64,000 bases of DNA from Candidatus Dietzia intestinipullorum (lineage in GTDB: Bacteria; Actinomycetota; Actinomycetes; Mycobacteriales; Mycobacteriaceae). Made by a program: the position numbers and the translations under genes. Where the stretch lies: assembly GCA_019119635.1 (NCBI GenBank), contig DWWP01000054.1:124001-188000 (forward strand), given 5' to 3'. This document shows positions 9,127-17,734 of this stretch, piece by piece (positions within the stretch are counted from its first letter, which is position 1; the number at the start of each line of letters is the position of its first letter). Below the pieces are notes generated by a model. The model was not told the DNA's origin. It worked only from the letters and a program-made list of their open reading frames with translations, and searched no databases.

Positions 9127-10620
9127 ATGACCGCCTCGTCTGAGTCCGCCGTCCGTGTCCGCTTCTGCCCGTCGCCCACCGGCACTCCGCACGTGGGGCT
9201 CGTCCGGACGGCGTTGTTCAACTGGGCACATGCCCGGCATGCGGGGGGCGCGTTCGTCTTCCGTATCGAGGACACCGACGCCGCCAGGGATTCCGAGGAG
9301 TCCTACACCGCGCTGCTGGACGCCCTGCGGTGGCTCGGCCTCGACTGGGACGAGGGGCCGGAGGTGGGCGGGCCGTACGCCCCGTACCGGCAGTCCGAGC
9401 GACGCGAGCTGCACCGCGACGTGGTGCGACGCCTGGTGGAGGCGGGGGAGGCATATGAGTCGTTCTCCACCCCCGAGGAGGTGGAGGCGCGGCACCGGGC
9501 GGCCGGGCGCGATCCCAAGCTCGGTTACGACGGGTTCGACCGCGACCTCACCGACGAGCAGAAGCAGGCGTTCCGTGAGGAGGGACGCGGCGCGGTCATC
9601 CGCCTGCGCATGCCCGACGAGGACCTGGAGTGGGAGGACCTGGTCCGCGGCGAGACCGTGTTCCGGGCGGGCACGGTTCCCGACTTCGCCCTCACCCGGG
9701 GCAACGGCGTGCCCCTGTACACGCTGGTGAACCCGGTGGACGACGCGTTGATGAAGATCACCCACGTCCTGCGGGGAGAGGACCTGCTCAGCTCCACGCC
9801 CCGGCAGATCGCCCTGTACCGGGCGCTCATGCGGATCGGGGTGGCCGACCGGGTCCCCGAGTTCGGCCACCTGCCGTTCGTGATGGGGGACGGCAAGAAG
9901 AAGCTCTCCAAGCGGGACCCCCAGTCGGACCTCTTCCTGCACCGGGATCGGGGGATGCTGCCGGAGGGGCTGCTCAACTACCTGGCCCTGCTGGGCTGGG
10001 GGCTCTCGGAGGACCGCGACGTGTTCTCACTGCAGGAGATGGTCGAGGCGTTCGACATCCGGCAGGTCAACTCCAATCCCGCGCGATTCGATCAGAAGAA
10101 GGCCGACGCGATCAACGCCGAGCACATCCGCGCGCTCCCGCCGGAGGAGTTCGCCGCGCGCCTGCGCGACTACCTCGAGACCCATCCCGCAGACGACGGG
10201 ACCACGCTGCCCGCCGATCTGGACGGGCAGCGCTGGACCACGATCGCCGACCTGCTGCAGACGCGCATCGTCGTGCTCTCCGATGCATGGGACCTGATCC
10301 GCTTTCTGGTGGTCGACGAGTCCGCCTTCACCGTCGACCCGCAGTCGGCGGCCAAGAATCTCAAGGCGGAGTCCCGCGAGGTCGTCGACGCGGCCATCGC
10401 CGCCCTCGAGGCCGTCGAGGAGTGGACCACGGAGCGGATCGAGCAGGCGCTCTCCGGGGCCCTGGTCGACGGCATGGGTATCAAGCCGCGTAAGGCGTAC
10501 GGGCCAGTGCGGGTGGCGGTGACGGGTTCGCACATCTCGCCTCCGCTGTTCGAGTCGCTCGAGCTGCTCGGCCGGCAGACCGCTCTGGCCCGGTTGCGGG
10601 CTGCGCCGATCGCGGAGTGA
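9127..10620 (+). CDS. gltX: Glutamyl-tRNA synthetase
   Basis: Attaches glutamate to tRNA-Glu. If no GlnRS exists in this genome, as in most actinobacteria, it would also mischarge tRNA-Gln for later amidation by GatCAB. The 497 residues include the class I HIGH-type signature [10 protein letters not shown] near residue 14 and the KMSKS-type signature KKLSKR near residue 259. I start at ATG 9127 because a TAGGAT -10 lies 7 nt upstream and the N-terminus then aligns with the recalled mycobacterial enzyme (MTA-E-VRVRF). An ATG at 9118 adds three residues. tRNA-Gln and tRNA-Glu genes lie immediately downstream. Confidence 0.97.
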   Translation: MTASSESAVRVRFCPSPTGTPHVGLVRTALFNWAHARHAGGAFVFRIEDTDAARDSEESYTALLDALRWLGLDWDEGPEVGGPYAPYRQSERRELHRDVVRRLVEAGEAYESFSTPEEVEARHRAAGRDPKLGYDGFDRDLTDEQKQAFREEGRGAVIRLRMPDEDLEWEDLVRGETVFRAGTVPDFALTRGNGVPLYTLVNPVDDALMKITHVLRGEDLLSSTPRQIALYRALMRIGVADRVPEFGHLPFVMGDGKKKLSKRDPQSDLFLHRDRGMLPEGLLNYLALLGWGLSEDRDVFSLQEMVEAFDIRQVNSNPARFDQKKADAINAEHIRALPPEEFAARLRDYLETHPADDGTTLPADLDGQRWTTIADLLQTRIVVLSDAWDLIRFLVVDESAFTVDPQSAAKNLKAESREVVDAAIAALEAVEEWTTERIEQALSGALVDGMGIKPRKAYGPVRVAVTGSHISPPLFESLELLGRQTALARLRAAPIAE

Positions 10621-10629
10621 CCAGCCGAT

Positions 10630-10660
10630 TTGCTTTCACCCCTCGGTGCTTTGATAGTCT
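10630..10660 (+). promoter_or_regulatory. Promoter of the tRNA-Gln/tRNA-Glu unit
   Basis: The -10 TAGTCT is at 10655-10660. A TTGCTT at 10630-10635 could serve as -35 with a long 19-bp spacer. About 40 nt of leader precedes the tRNA-Gln. Confidence 0.45.
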
Positions 10661-10700
10661 CTTCGAGGTCGCCCCGCCAAGGGCGGACAAGTGAATGCAG

Positions 10701-10772
10701 TGGCCTATGGTGTAATTGGCAACACAGCGGTTTCTGGTACCGTCGTTCTAGGTTCGAGTCCTGGTAGGCCAG
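10701..10772 (+). tRNA. tRNA-Gln (anticodon CTG)
   Basis: A 72-nt cloverleaf. The acceptor stem pairs TGGCCTA with TAGGCCA, the discriminator is G, the T-arm is GGTTCGAGTCC, and the anticodon loop reads TTCTGGT with CTG, reading CAG codons. CCA is not encoded. It is the first gene of a tRNA pair just downstream of gltX, which is functionally coherent if GltX charges this tRNA too. Confidence 0.93.
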
Positions 10773-10796
10773 CTGAGCGTGTCACAGCGCTCCGCA

Positions 10797-10818
10797 GCGG
10801 ATCCGTCGCCGGATCCGC
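10797..10818 (+). terminator. Hairpin between tRNA-Gln and tRNA-Glu
   Basis: GCGGATCC and GGATCCGC form a perfect 8-bp stem with a 6-nt loop. It may partly terminate transcription or separate the tRNA precursors for processing. Confidence 0.4.
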
Positions 10819-10825
10819 GTCCTAT

Positions 10826-10898
10826 GCCCCCGTCGTCTAGCGGCCTAGGACGCCGCCCTCTCACGGCGGTAGCGTGGGTTCGAATCCCATCGGGGGTA
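10826..10898 (+). tRNA. tRNA-Glu (anticodon CTC), copy 1
   Basis: A 73-nt cloverleaf. The acceptor pairs GCCCCCG with CGGGGGT (first pair G-U). The anticodon stem is CCGCC/GGCGG around a loop with CTC, the T-arm is GGGTTCGAATCCC, and the discriminator is A. Identical over its full length to the second copy at 13297-13369. Confidence 0.94.
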
Positions 10899-10908
10899 CC
10901 GAAGTGGA

Positions 10909-10940
10909 AGCGGCCTCGGATCAACTGATCCGGGGTCGCT
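10909..10940. terminator. Terminator downstream of tRNA-Glu copy 1
   Basis: AGCGGCCTCGGATC (10909-10922) pairs with GATCCGGGGTCGCT (10927-10940) over 14 bp with two G-U pairs and a 4-nt loop, followed by TTCGTCT. It sits between the tRNA and the convergent MFS gene and can serve both. Confidence 0.7.
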
Positions 10941-10956
10941 TTCGTCTGCGTGGCGG

Positions 10957-12522
10957 CTACTCGATCGTCTCCCGCAGTGCGTCCTCCCGGAGGAAGATCA
11001 ACAGCACCGTGGCCACCAGGACCAGCGGGACCATCACGAGGTAGATCGGGACGAGGGCGTCGTTGTACGAGCCCGCTATCGCGTCGTGGAGCGGGCCCGG
11101 CAGCGCGGCGAGCGCCTCGGGGCTGAGCGAGTCCGCCCCGCCGTGGCCTCGCGCCGTCGCCTCGGCGAACCCGGCGCCGGCGGAGCCGGAGCGCTCGGCG
11201 GCGAGCGGGACCCGCTCGGACATGAGCTCGGCGAGCCGGCTGACGAACACCGAGCCGACGATCGCCGAGCCGAGCGTGCCGCCGATCTGCCGGAAGAAGT
11301 TGTTGGACGCCGTGGCGGTGCCGACCATCGTCACGGGGAACGTGTTCTGGACGATCAGGACGAGCAGCTGCATACACATACCCAGGCCGAGGCCGAACAC
11401 GAACAGCACCACACCGAGCCGGACCAGCGAGCCCTCGGGGCGCAGGGTGCCGATCAGGAGGAGGCCCACCGCCATGACGAAGGAGCCGACCACGGGATAC
11501 CACTTGTAGCGGCCGGTACGGCTGACGATGTTGCCGACGATGATCGAGGTGCCCATCATCCCCGCCATGGCGGGGGTCAGCATCAGACCGGCGGCCGTCG
11601 GGCCCAGACTGTGGACCATCTGGATGTAGGTGGGCAGATAGGCGAGGACGCCGAACATCGCGACGCCGATGACGAGTCCCGCGCCGGTGGACAGTGAGAA
11701 GTTCCGGGCGGCGAACAGCCTCAAGGGGATGAGCGGTTGTTCCGCGCGTCGCTCCACGACCACGAACGTGACCGCACAGGCCAGGAAGACCGCGCCCAGA
11801 CCGAGGATGACCGACGAGGTCCAGGCGTACTCGTGCCCGCCCCAGGTGGCCAGCAGGATGAGCGCCGAGGTCCCCACCATCATCAGGGCCGTACCGAGCT
11901 TGTCCGGGGCGGCACCGGATCCACGGCGGGGTAGATGGAGACAGGCCACGGCCACGGTCAACGCGAGCAGGCACACGGGGACGTTGAACCACAGCGCCCA
12001 GCGCCACCCGGGGCCCTCGGTGAAGAAGCCCCCGAGTAGCGGTCCGAGGACGGAGGACACCCCGAACACCGCCCCCATGACGCCCATGTACCGGCCGCGT
12101 CGCCGCGCCGGGACCACGTCCGCGATGATCGCCTGCGAGAGCACCATGAGGCCGCCGCCGCCGAGGCCCTGCACCGCACGGGCGGCGATGAGGACGTCGA
12201 TGCCCCAGGCCAGAGCGCCGAGAACCGATCCGGTCAGGAACAGCAGGATCGCGGTGACGAAGAGCGGCTTGCGGCCGATCTGGTCGCCCAGTTTGCCGTA
12301 CACGGGAAGCCCGATGGTCACGGTGAGCAGGTAGGCCGTGATGACCCAGCTCATCTTGGAGACGCCGCCGAGGTCCGCGACGATCGTCGGCAGTGCGGTC
12401 GAGAAGATCATCTGCCCGAGGGAGACGATGAGCATGCCGAGGAGCAGCGAGGTGAACACCAGGGGGACGTTGTGCGTGGCCGGGACGCGGTCGTCACCGT
12501 CCCGGGTCGCGGTGGACGTCAT
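10957..12522 (-). CDS. MFS drug efflux transporter, DHA2 (EmrB/QacA) family
   Basis: A 521-residue integral membrane protein with about 14 predicted hydrophobic segments, a probable proton antiporter for drugs or other amphiphiles. The MFS motif A loop GKLGDQIGRKP is at residues 76-86 after the second helix, and RAVQGLGGGGLM is the DHA motif B region. The antiporter motif C-like GPLLGGFFTE follows. Its ATG overlaps the stop of the upstream tetR gene (ATGA), so regulator and pump form a two-gene operon read leftward and bracketed by identical tRNA-Glu genes. The substrate cannot be predicted. Confidence 0.93.
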   Translation of the reverse strand: MTSTATRDGDDRVPATHNVPLVFTSLLLGMLIVSLGQMIFSTALPTIVADLGGVSKMSWVITAYLLTVTIGLPVYGKLGDQIGRKPLFVTAILLFLTGSVLGALAWGIDVLIAARAVQGLGGGGLMVLSQAIIADVVPARRRGRYMGVMGAVFGVSSVLGPLLGGFFTEGPGWRWALWFNVPVCLLALTVAVACLHLPRRGSGAAPDKLGTALMMVGTSALILLATWGGHEYAWTSSVILGLGAVFLACAVTFVVVERRAEQPLIPLRLFAARNFSLSTGAGLVIGVAMFGVLAYLPTYIQMVHSLGPTAAGLMLTPAMAGMMGTSIIVGNIVSRTGRYKWYPVVGSFVMAVGLLLIGTLRPEGSLVRLGVVLFVFGLGLGMCMQLLVLIVQNTFPVTMVGTATASNNFFRQIGGTLGSAIVGSVFVSRLAELMSERVPLAAERSGSAGAGFAEATARGHGGADSLSPEALAALPGPLHDAIAGSYNDALVPIYLVMVPLVLVATVLLIFLREDALRETIE

Positions 12523-13199
12523 GCCGACGGTCCGGCGGGGGGAGAGGCGAGCCGGGCCAGTTGCCCGAGCGCGACGGCGCAGTCGTCGTCGAGATCGTCG
12601 AACGTCCCCGTGTCGCGGGCCAGCCACGCGGCGACGCCGAGATTGACCGAGGCGGCGGCGAGCGCCACGCGGGCGCGGGCCTCATCCTCGGTGCAGACGC
12701 CGTCGAGTCGGTGGAGATCCGGGGTGCGGACGAGGAGCTCGGTCACGATGTCCACCAGTGCCGAGTGGAACCGTGACGAGGCGGTGAGGCGGGCGGCCCC
12801 CAGATCGGGATTCTCGTGGACGATCGCGCGGCGCCGTTGGACCAGTGCAGCGGTGTGCGAATCGTCCCCCGTGCGCGCCCGGGCGAAGGTGTCGAGGAAC
12901 AGCCCGACGAGGGCTGCCGAGACGTCCGGCGCCGCTTCGGCGAGGAATCGTTCGCGAAGGTCGTCGGGGATCGAATCGGGCGCCACCCCGACGACCGCGG
13001 CCTCTTTGGTGGGGACGTAGTTGAAGAAGGTGCGCTTGGACACGTCCGCGCGGACGCAGATGTGGTCGACGGTCACGGCGTCGTAGCCGTGTTCCAGGAC
13101 GAGTGTGGTGGCGGCGTCCTCGATCGCCACCATCGTCGCGCGGCGTTTGCGTTCGCGGAGAGAGTCGGGCTCGGGCGATGTGGTCACCTCGACGACCAT
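12519..13199 (-). CDS. TetR family transcriptional regulator
   Basis: A 226-residue protein with an N-terminal TetR helix-turn-helix at about 18-66 (TMVAIEDAATTLVLEHGYDAVTVDHICVR then SKRTFFNYVPTK), containing the typical FFNYV recognition-helix end. The C-terminal ligand-binding domain is variable. It is the first gene of an operon with the MFS pump and probably represses it. Two direct copies of GTTTACCAGGT lie just upstream and are the likely operator. The ATG at 13199 has no clear ribosome-binding site; a GTG at 13187 is an alternative start. Confidence 0.92.
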   Translation of the reverse strand: MVVEVTTSPEPDSLRERKRRATMVAIEDAATTLVLEHGYDAVTVDHICVRADVSKRTFFNYVPTKEAAVVGVAPDSIPDDLRERFLAEAAPDVSAALVGLFLDTFARARTGDDSHTAALVQRRRAIVHENPDLGAARLTASSRFHSALVDIVTELLVRTPDLHRLDGVCTEDEARARVALAAASVNLGVAAWLARDTGTFDDLDDDCAVALGQLARLASPPAGPSA

Positions 13200-13208
13200 A
13201 CCGGAACC

Positions 13209-13245
13209 GTTTACCAGGTGAAATATTGCACGCGGTTTACCAGGT
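13209..13245 (-). promoter_or_regulatory. Candidate TetR operator: repeated GTTTACCAGGT
   Basis: GTTTACCAGGT occurs at 13209-13219 and again at 13235-13245, 26 bp apart, which places both on a similar face of the helix. The first copy extends into an imperfect palindrome GTTTACC-A-GGTGAAA. An AT-rich stretch between them (AAATATTG) could hold the tetR -10. Positions fit autorepression. Confidence 0.6.
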
Positions 13246-13296
13246 CGTCGGAATTTGGGTTCTGCCGGCGGGCCCGTTAAGGTGGACGGGCACCGG

Positions 13297-13369
13297 GCCC
13301 CCGTCGTCTAGCGGCCTAGGACGCCGCCCTCTCACGGCGGTAGCGTGGGTTCGAATCCCATCGGGGGTA
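13297..13369 (+). tRNA. tRNA-Glu (anticodon CTC), copy 2
   Basis: 73 nt, identical to the tRNA-Glu at 10826-10898, with the same G-U first acceptor pair and CTC anticodon. The flanks differ beyond a shared downstream TAC, so the duplicated unit is essentially the tRNA itself. Confidence 0.94.
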
Positions 13370-13378
13370 CGCGCGATC

Positions 13379-13410
13379 GATGTCCCGGACCAATTGAGGT
13401 CCGGGACATC
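13379..13410. terminator. Bidirectional terminator between tRNA-Glu copy 2 and ltbR
   Basis: GATGTCCCGGAC (13379-13390) and GTCCGGGACATC (13399-13410) form a perfect 12-bp stem with loop CAATTGAG, followed by GCTCATTT on the plus strand. It separates the tRNA from the convergent regulator gene. Confidence 0.8.
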
Positions 13411-13428
13411 GCTCATTTCACACGACGG

Positions 13429-14130
13429 CTACAGGCGCTTGTGGATCGCGTCCGCCGCAGCCAGTAGGTCCTCGGCCCACCGGACCCCCGGGCGTCGGCC
13501 GATGCGATCGACCGGACCCGAGACCGAGATCGCGGCCACGACCGCACCGGTCGTGTCGCGGACCGGAGCGGAGATCGAGGCCACCCCGGCCTCTCGCTCG
13601 GCGACCGACTGCGCCCACCCGCGGCGGCGGACCTCGGCCAGCTGACGTTCTGTGTAGACGGCGTCCGCCAGGAGGGAGCGCTGTGTAGCGGCGTCGGCCC
13701 AGGCCGCCAACACTTTGGCGCCGGACCCGCGGCTCATGGGGAGGATCGCGCCGACCGGGACGGTGTCGCGCAGTCCCGTGGGCGGCTCGGCCGAGGCCAC
13801 GCAGAGCCGGCGGTCCCCCTCGCGCCGATAGACCTGCACGCTCTCCTCGGTGATCTCCCGGAGCCGGGGCAGCACCGTGGAGGCGGCCTCTGCCAGCGAG
13901 TCGGAGGCGTGCGCGGCGAGCTTGGCGAGCCCGGGGCCCAGGCTCCACACGCCCGCGTCATCCCGTGACAGCAGCTTGTGGATCTCGAGGCCCACGGCGA
14001 GCCGGTGAGCGGTGGCCCGGGGTAGCCCGGTGCGCTCGCAGAGGTCGGACAGGACGCAGGGTTGTTCGGCGACGGCGTCCAGCACCGTCATGGCTTTGTC
14101 GAGGACACCGATTCCGCTAGACTGTCTCAC
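13429..14130 (-). CDS. ltbR: IclR family regulator, LtbR-like (leucine biosynthesis)
   Basis: A 233-residue protein with a winged helix-turn-helix at about 10-60 ([18 protein letters not shown]) and an IclR effector domain at about 75-230. It is divergent from leuC. IclR-type LtbR is known in Corynebacterium glutamicum to repress leucine and tryptophan genes, and this position matches. Start at GTG 14130: a TACAGT -10 lies 6 nt upstream on the minus strand, so the mRNA is probably leaderless. A perfect three-half-site operator covers the start. The long open frame running antisense through leuC is not real coding. Confidence 0.9.
   Translation of the reverse strand: MRQSSGIGVLDKAMTVLDAVAEQPCVLSDLCERTGLPRATAHRLAVGLEIHKLLSRDDAGVWSLGPGLAKLAAHASDSLAEAASTVLPRLREITEESVQVYRREGDRRLCVASAEPPTGLRDTVPVGAILPMSRGSGAKVLAAWADAATQRSLLADAVYTERQLAEVRRRGWAQSVAEREAGVASISAPVRDTTGAVVAAISVSGPVDRIGRRPGVRWAEDLLAAADAIHKRL
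14095..14123 (+). promoter_or_regulatory. leuCD promoter (TTTGTC-N17-TAGACT)
   Basis: A good -35/-10 pair: TTTGTC at 14095-14100, 17-bp spacer, TAGACT at 14118-14123, inside the 5' part of divergent ltbR. The predicted transcription start near 14130 lies inside the palindromic operator, as expected for a repressed promoter. Confidence 0.55.
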
Positions 14131-14141
14131 AGTTCGACTGT
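14121..14141. promoter_or_regulatory. Three-half-site operator between ltbR and leuC
   Basis: The sequence is ACTGT-CTC-ACAGT-TCG-ACTGT. Each adjacent pair of pentamers is a perfect inverted repeat with a 3-nt spacer, so two palindromes share the middle half-site. It overlaps the leuCD -10 and start, the ltbR -10 (TACAGT, 14142-14137) and the ltbR GTG. It is the obvious binding site for the adjacent IclR-type protein. Confidence 0.7.
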
Positions 14142-14202
14142 AGCGTCCTACATGCTGAGAATCCAGAGGTTCGTGGCACGGGACGGGGAACGGAGACGGA
14201 AG

Positions 14203-15669
14203 ATGAGTGCGAACCTGACCGGGAGTGCCCGGCCCAGGACTCTGGCGCAGAAGGTCTGGGACGACCACGTGGTGGTCCGCGGCGAGGACGAGGGCGACTC
14301 GCAGAAGCCCGATCTCGTCTTTATCGACCTCCACCTGATCCACGAGGTCACCAGCCCCCAGGCGTTCGACGGTCTCCGTCTCGAGGGGCGTCCGTTGCGC
14401 CGCCCGGACCTGACGTTGGCGACCGAGGACCACAACGTCCCGACCGACATCGTCGGTGGTGCTGTCAACCTCATCGCCGACCAGACCTCGCGTATCCAGA
14501 TCGAGACGCTGCGCCGCAACTGTGAGGAGTTCGGTGTCCGGCTGTATCCGATGGGCGATCTGGAGCAGGGCATCGTCCACGTGGTGGGCCCGCAGCTCGG
14601 CCTGACGCAGCCGGGCATGACCGTGGTGTGCGGTGATTCGCACACCTCGACCCACGGGGCGTTCGGCTCCATCGCGATGGGGATCGGCACCTCGGAGGTC
14701 GAGCACGTGATGGCCACGCAGACACTGTCGTTGCGGCCGTTCAAGACCATGGCCGTCACCGTGACCGGTGAACTCCGGCCGGGCGTCACCGCCAAGGACC
14801 TCATCCTGGCCGTGATCGCCCAGATCGGGACCGGCGGCGGCCAGGGGTACATCATCGAATACCGCGGCGAGGCCGTCGAGAAGCTCTCGATGGAAGCGCG
14901 GATGACCATGTGCAACATGAGCATCGAGGCCGGTGCGCGCGCCGGCATGGTCGCCCCCGACCGGGTCACCTACGAGTACCTCCGGGGGCGTCCGCACGCC
15001 CCGGTGGGTGAAGAGTGGGACGCGGCCGTTGAGTACTGGGACAGTCTGCGGACTGATGACGACGCGGTGTTCGACACCGAGGTCGTGATCGACGGCTCCG
15101 CCCTCACCCCCTTCGTGACGTGGGGGACCAACCCGGGGCAGGGCGCTCCGCTGGGCACGGCGGTGCCCCACCCGGAGTCGTTCACCGACGAGAGTGCGCG
15201 GGTGGCCGCGGAGAGTGCACTGGAGTACATGGATCTGGAAGCCGGCACCCCGCTGCGCGAGGTCGGGGTGGACGTGGTGTTCGTCGGTTCGTGCACCAAC
15301 GGGCGGATCGAGGACCTGCGCTCCGTCGCAGAAGTGATCGACGGGCGCACTGTGGCCGACGGCGTCCGGATGCTCGTGGTCCCCGGCTCGATGCGCGTGC
15401 GGGAGCAGGCCGAGCAGGAAGGCCTGGACGAGGTGTTCACCGCGGCCGGGGCGGAATGGCGTCAACCGGGCTGCTCGATGTGCCTGGGCATGAACCCCGA
15501 CTCGTTGGAGCCCGGCCAGCGGTGCGCGTCGACGTCGAACCGCAACTTCGAGGGCCGGCAGGGCAAGGGCGCCCGCACCCACCTCGTCAGTCCCGGCGTC
15601 GCGGCCGCCACCGCCGTCGTGGGACGACTCGCCGCCCCCGCCGATCTCGAGCCCGCGAAGGGAGTCTGA
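14203..15669 (+). CDS. leuC: 3-isopropylmalate dehydratase large subunit
   Basis: Forms, with LeuD, the [4Fe-4S] isomerase that interconverts 2- and 3-isopropylmalate. The 488-residue aconitase-type protein has the three cluster cysteines in GSCTNGR (C364) and [10 protein letters not shown] (C424, C427), plus the conserved [14 protein letters not shown] start at ATG 14203, with GGAG 8-11 nt upstream, giving the usual actinobacterial N-terminus before [11 protein letters not shown]. An ATG at 14152 in frame lacks a ribosome-binding site. leuD follows after 2 bp. Confidence 0.97.
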   Translation: MSANLTGSARPRTLAQKVWDDHVVVRGEDEGDSQKPDLVFIDLHLIHEVTSPQAFDGLRLEGRPLRRPDLTLATEDHNVPTDIVGGAVNLIADQTSRIQIETLRRNCEEFGVRLYPMGDLEQGIVHVVGPQLGLTQPGMTVVCGDSHTSTHGAFGSIAMGIGTSEVEHVMATQTLSLRPFKTMAVTVTGELRPGVTAKDLILAVIAQIGTGGGQGYIIEYRGEAVEKLSMEARMTMCNMSIEAGARAGMVAPDRVTYEYLRGRPHAPVGEEWDAAVEYWDSLRTDDDAVFDTEVVIDGSALTPFVTWGTNPGQGAPLGTAVPHPESFTDESARVAAESALEYMDLEAGTPLREVGVDVVFVGSCTNGRIEDLRSVAEVIDGRTVADGVRMLVVPGSMRVREQAEQEGLDEVFTAAGAEWRQPGCSMCLGMNPDSLEPGQRCASTSNRNFEGRQGKGARTHLVSPGVAAATAVVGRLAAPADLEPAKGV

Positions 15670-15671
15670 CC

Positions 15672-16268
15672 ATGGAGGCTGTCACCACCCACACCGGGAT
15701 CGGCGCGCCGCTGCGCCGCTCCAACGTGGATACCGACCAGATCATCCCGGCCGAGTACCTCAAGAGGGTCACCCGTACCGGGTTCGAGGACGGTCTCTTC
15801 TCCTCGTGGCGCGCCAAAGAGCCGGATTTCGTGCTCAACCGCGCGCCGTATGACCGTGCTTCGGTGCTCGTCACCGGGCCGGACTTCGGCACCGGCTCGT
15901 CTCGTGAGCACGCCGTGTGGGCGCTCATGGACTTCGGGTTCCGCGTGGTGATCTCGTCACGGTTCGCGGACATCTTCCGCGGTAACGCCGGCAAGTCCGG
16001 ACTCGTGGCGGCTCAGGTGGAGCAGGAGAACGTCGAGCTGCTCTGGAAGATCATGGAGGACCAGCCGGGCGTGGAGCTGACCGTGGACCTGGCATCCCGG
16101 ACCGTGACCGCGGGGGACGTCACCGTCCCGTTCGAGATCGACGACTACACGCGTTGGCGGCTGATGGAGGGACTCGACGACGTCGGGCTCACCCTGCGTG
16201 AGGCCGACGCGATCGCCGAGTTCGAGGCGAAGCGTCCGTCGTTCAAGCCGGTCACGACGCCGCGCTGA
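15672..16268 (+). CDS. leuD: 3-isopropylmalate dehydratase small subunit
   Basis: A 198-residue partner of LeuC. Motifs: [17 protein letters not shown] at about 16-32, and the active-site loop [17 protein letters not shown] near residue 76. The ATG follows the leuC stop by 2 bp, with GAAGGGAG upstream, so it is translated from the leuC mRNA. A strong hairpin terminator follows. Confidence 0.97.
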   Translation: MEAVTTHTGIGAPLRRSNVDTDQIIPAEYLKRVTRTGFEDGLFSSWRAKEPDFVLNRAPYDRASVLVTGPDFGTGSSREHAVWALMDFGFRVVISSRFADIFRGNAGKSGLVAAQVEQENVELLWKIMEDQPGVELTVDLASRTVTAGDVTVPFEIDDYTRWRLMEGLDDVGLTLREADAIAEFEAKRPSFKPVTTPR

Positions 16269-16293
16269 GAGCACTATTAAAGGAGTTCTCCCG

Positions 16294-16323
16294 CCGCCCT
16301 CCGCGTTTGAGCGCGGAGGGCGG
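16294..16323 (+). terminator. leuCD terminator
   Basis: CCGCCCTCCGCG (16294-16305) and CGCGGAGGGCGG (16312-16323) form a perfect 12-bp stem with loop TTTGAG, followed by the A/T-rich TAATATG. It ends leuCD before the HU gene. Confidence 0.85.
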
Positions 16324-16411
16324 TAATATGTGAGTATGCTTATTGTCGATGAGCGGTTCTGAGAAGAGCCCGTGCTCAGGCAACGCGCACTCATTCGAAG
16401 GGGACTCCACC

Positions 16412-16777
16412 GTGAACAAAGCCGATCTGATCGCCGAGCTCGCCGACCGCATGGGCGGCGATCACCAACTGGCCACCGACGCGCTGGAGAACACGCTCGA
16501 CATCATCGTGCGCACGGTGGCCTCGGGGGAGTCGATCACCATCATGGGCTTCGGCATCTTCGAGAAGCGCGCCCGCGCGGCGCGGGTGGCCCGCAACCCG
16601 CACACGGGTGAATCCATCCCGGTGCCCCCGACCTATTCCCCGGCGTTCCGGCCGGGTCAGTACTTCAAGTCGATCATCCAGGGCAGCGAGAAGCTCCCCG
16701 AGGGACGGCTCGCCGCCAAGCGGTCGAGCTCCCACGAGTCGTTCGGTGTCGCCCGCAACGGCGTCGGGCGCGCCTGA
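16412..16777 (+). CDS. hup: HU family nucleoid protein (short form)
   Basis: A small DNA-bending protein. Residues 1-90 are a standard HU fold: MNKADLIAELADRM helices, IMGFGIFEKRARAARVARNPHTGE beta arm, and PAFRPGQYFK. The start is GTG 16412 with AAGGGGA upstream. At 121 residues it lacks the long Lys/Ala/Pro-rich PAKK tail of mycobacterial HupB; only about 30 tail residues follow the core (LAAKRSSSHESFGVARNG). The position downstream of leuD is the mycobacterial hupB position. No frameshift explains the missing tail; the reading frame simply stops. Confidence 0.95.
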   Translation: MNKADLIAELADRMGGDHQLATDALENTLDIIVRTVASGESITIMGFGIFEKRARAARVARNPHTGESIPVPPTYSPAFRPGQYFKSIIQGSEKLPEGRLAAKRSSSHESFGVARNGVGRA

Positions 16778-16798
16778 GACGGCCGTGCCGACGACCGC

Positions 16799-17734
16799 TC
16801 AGACCGCCGGAAGCGGGCTGATGTAGTAGTCCGCGTAGACGAGAGCCGACCCGTCGAATCCGAGTGCCCACGTGCCCGCCTTCTTGGTGGCAGTCTCGGC
16901 CATGTCCACACCGGCCCGGGTGGCGAGGTCGTCGATCAGTCCCGGGATCGCCGCCCCCTGCGAGCAGACCGCCGCGACCCCCGGGCCGGCCGCGAGTTCC
17001 ACCAGCCGGACCCGCGCCGCGTCCGGGTCGGCGGCATGCGCCTCGTCCGAGAGGGCGGGTTCGGACCCGATCTCGACGCCGAGCTCGTCGGACAGCGGGC
17101 CGAGCGTCTGCTCACACCTGACCCGGGGGGCGCTGTACAGGCGTCGGACGCCGAACGCGCTCAGCATGGGTGCGAGCAACTCGGCCTGGGTCCGGCCCGT
17201 CTTGTCGAGCGGGCGGAGTGCGTCGTCACCACTCCACTGCGACCGTCTCCCCGCTTTGGCGTGGCGCACCAGCATGAGGACGGAGTCCGCCCGGTGTGCG
17301 GCGTCGAACCGCTTGAGGATCTTGCGGTCGAGCGCGTACGAGACCAGGTCTCCGGCGTCGCCGACTGAGAGCCACCGGATCTCGTCGACCTCCGAGTTGG
17401 CTTCGAACCGACCGCCACGGGCCAACGCCGCCCAGTATGTGACCTCCTTGCGGGTGTTCTCCTTGAGCGGGTATGCGGTGGTGCCGATCCGGGACTGGAG
17501 CACCGAGGTGAATCCCGTCTCCTCCTCGATCTCCCGCACCGCTGTCACCGGTAGCGATTCTCCGGGATCGACCTTGCCCTTGGGCAGGGACCAGTCGTCA
17601 TACCTGGGGCGGTGCACCACCGCGACGCGTGGGCTGGTGCCGTCCATGCGGTAGAGCACCGCCCCTGCCGCGGGCACCACGCGGATGCGGGGCCCCGCGG
17701 CGCCCGATCTGGTGTTCCTCGTCGCCCGGCTCAT
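16799..17734 (-). CDS. mutT1: NUDIX hydrolase fused to histidine phosphatase domain (MutT1-like)
   Basis: A 311-residue two-domain protein. The N-terminal NUDIX domain (about 15-140) has the complete box [23 protein letters not shown] from residue 53. The C-terminal histidine-phosphatase domain (about 152-305) starts with [10 protein letters not shown], containing the catalytic Arg-His. In mycobacteria this architecture (MutT1) hydrolyses 8-oxo-dGTP/GTP and diadenosine polyphosphates. The ATG overlaps the ppk stop (ATGA), making it the last gene of a cofC-ppk-mutT1 operon and convergent with the HU gene. Confidence 0.93.
   Translation of the reverse strand: MSRATRNTRSGAAGPRIRVVPAAGAVLYRMDGTSPRVAVVHRPRYDDWSLPKGKVDPGESLPVTAVREIEEETGFTSVLQSRIGTTAYPLKENTRKEVTYWAALARGGRFEANSEVDEIRWLSVGDAGDLVSYALDRKILKRFDAAHRADSVLMLVRHAKAGRRSQWSGDDALRPLDKTGRTQAELLAPMLSAFGVRRLYSAPRVRCEQTLGPLSDELGVEIGSEPALSDEAHAADPDAARVRLVELAAGPGVAAVCSQGAAIPGLIDDLATRAGVDMAETATKKAGTWALGFDGSALVYADYYISPLPAV

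Noticed and set aside
10826-13369. The two tRNA-Glu genes as att sites of a genomic island
   Set aside because: No integrase, no relaxase and no compositional shift between them, and whole tRNAs are duplicated instead of a 3' fragment. Kept only as a finding about instability.
13429-15582. Open frame of 717 codons merging ltbR with the antisense of leuC
   Set aside because: Only the last 233 codons encode an IclR protein; the rest mirrors leuC. The real start is the GTG at 14130.
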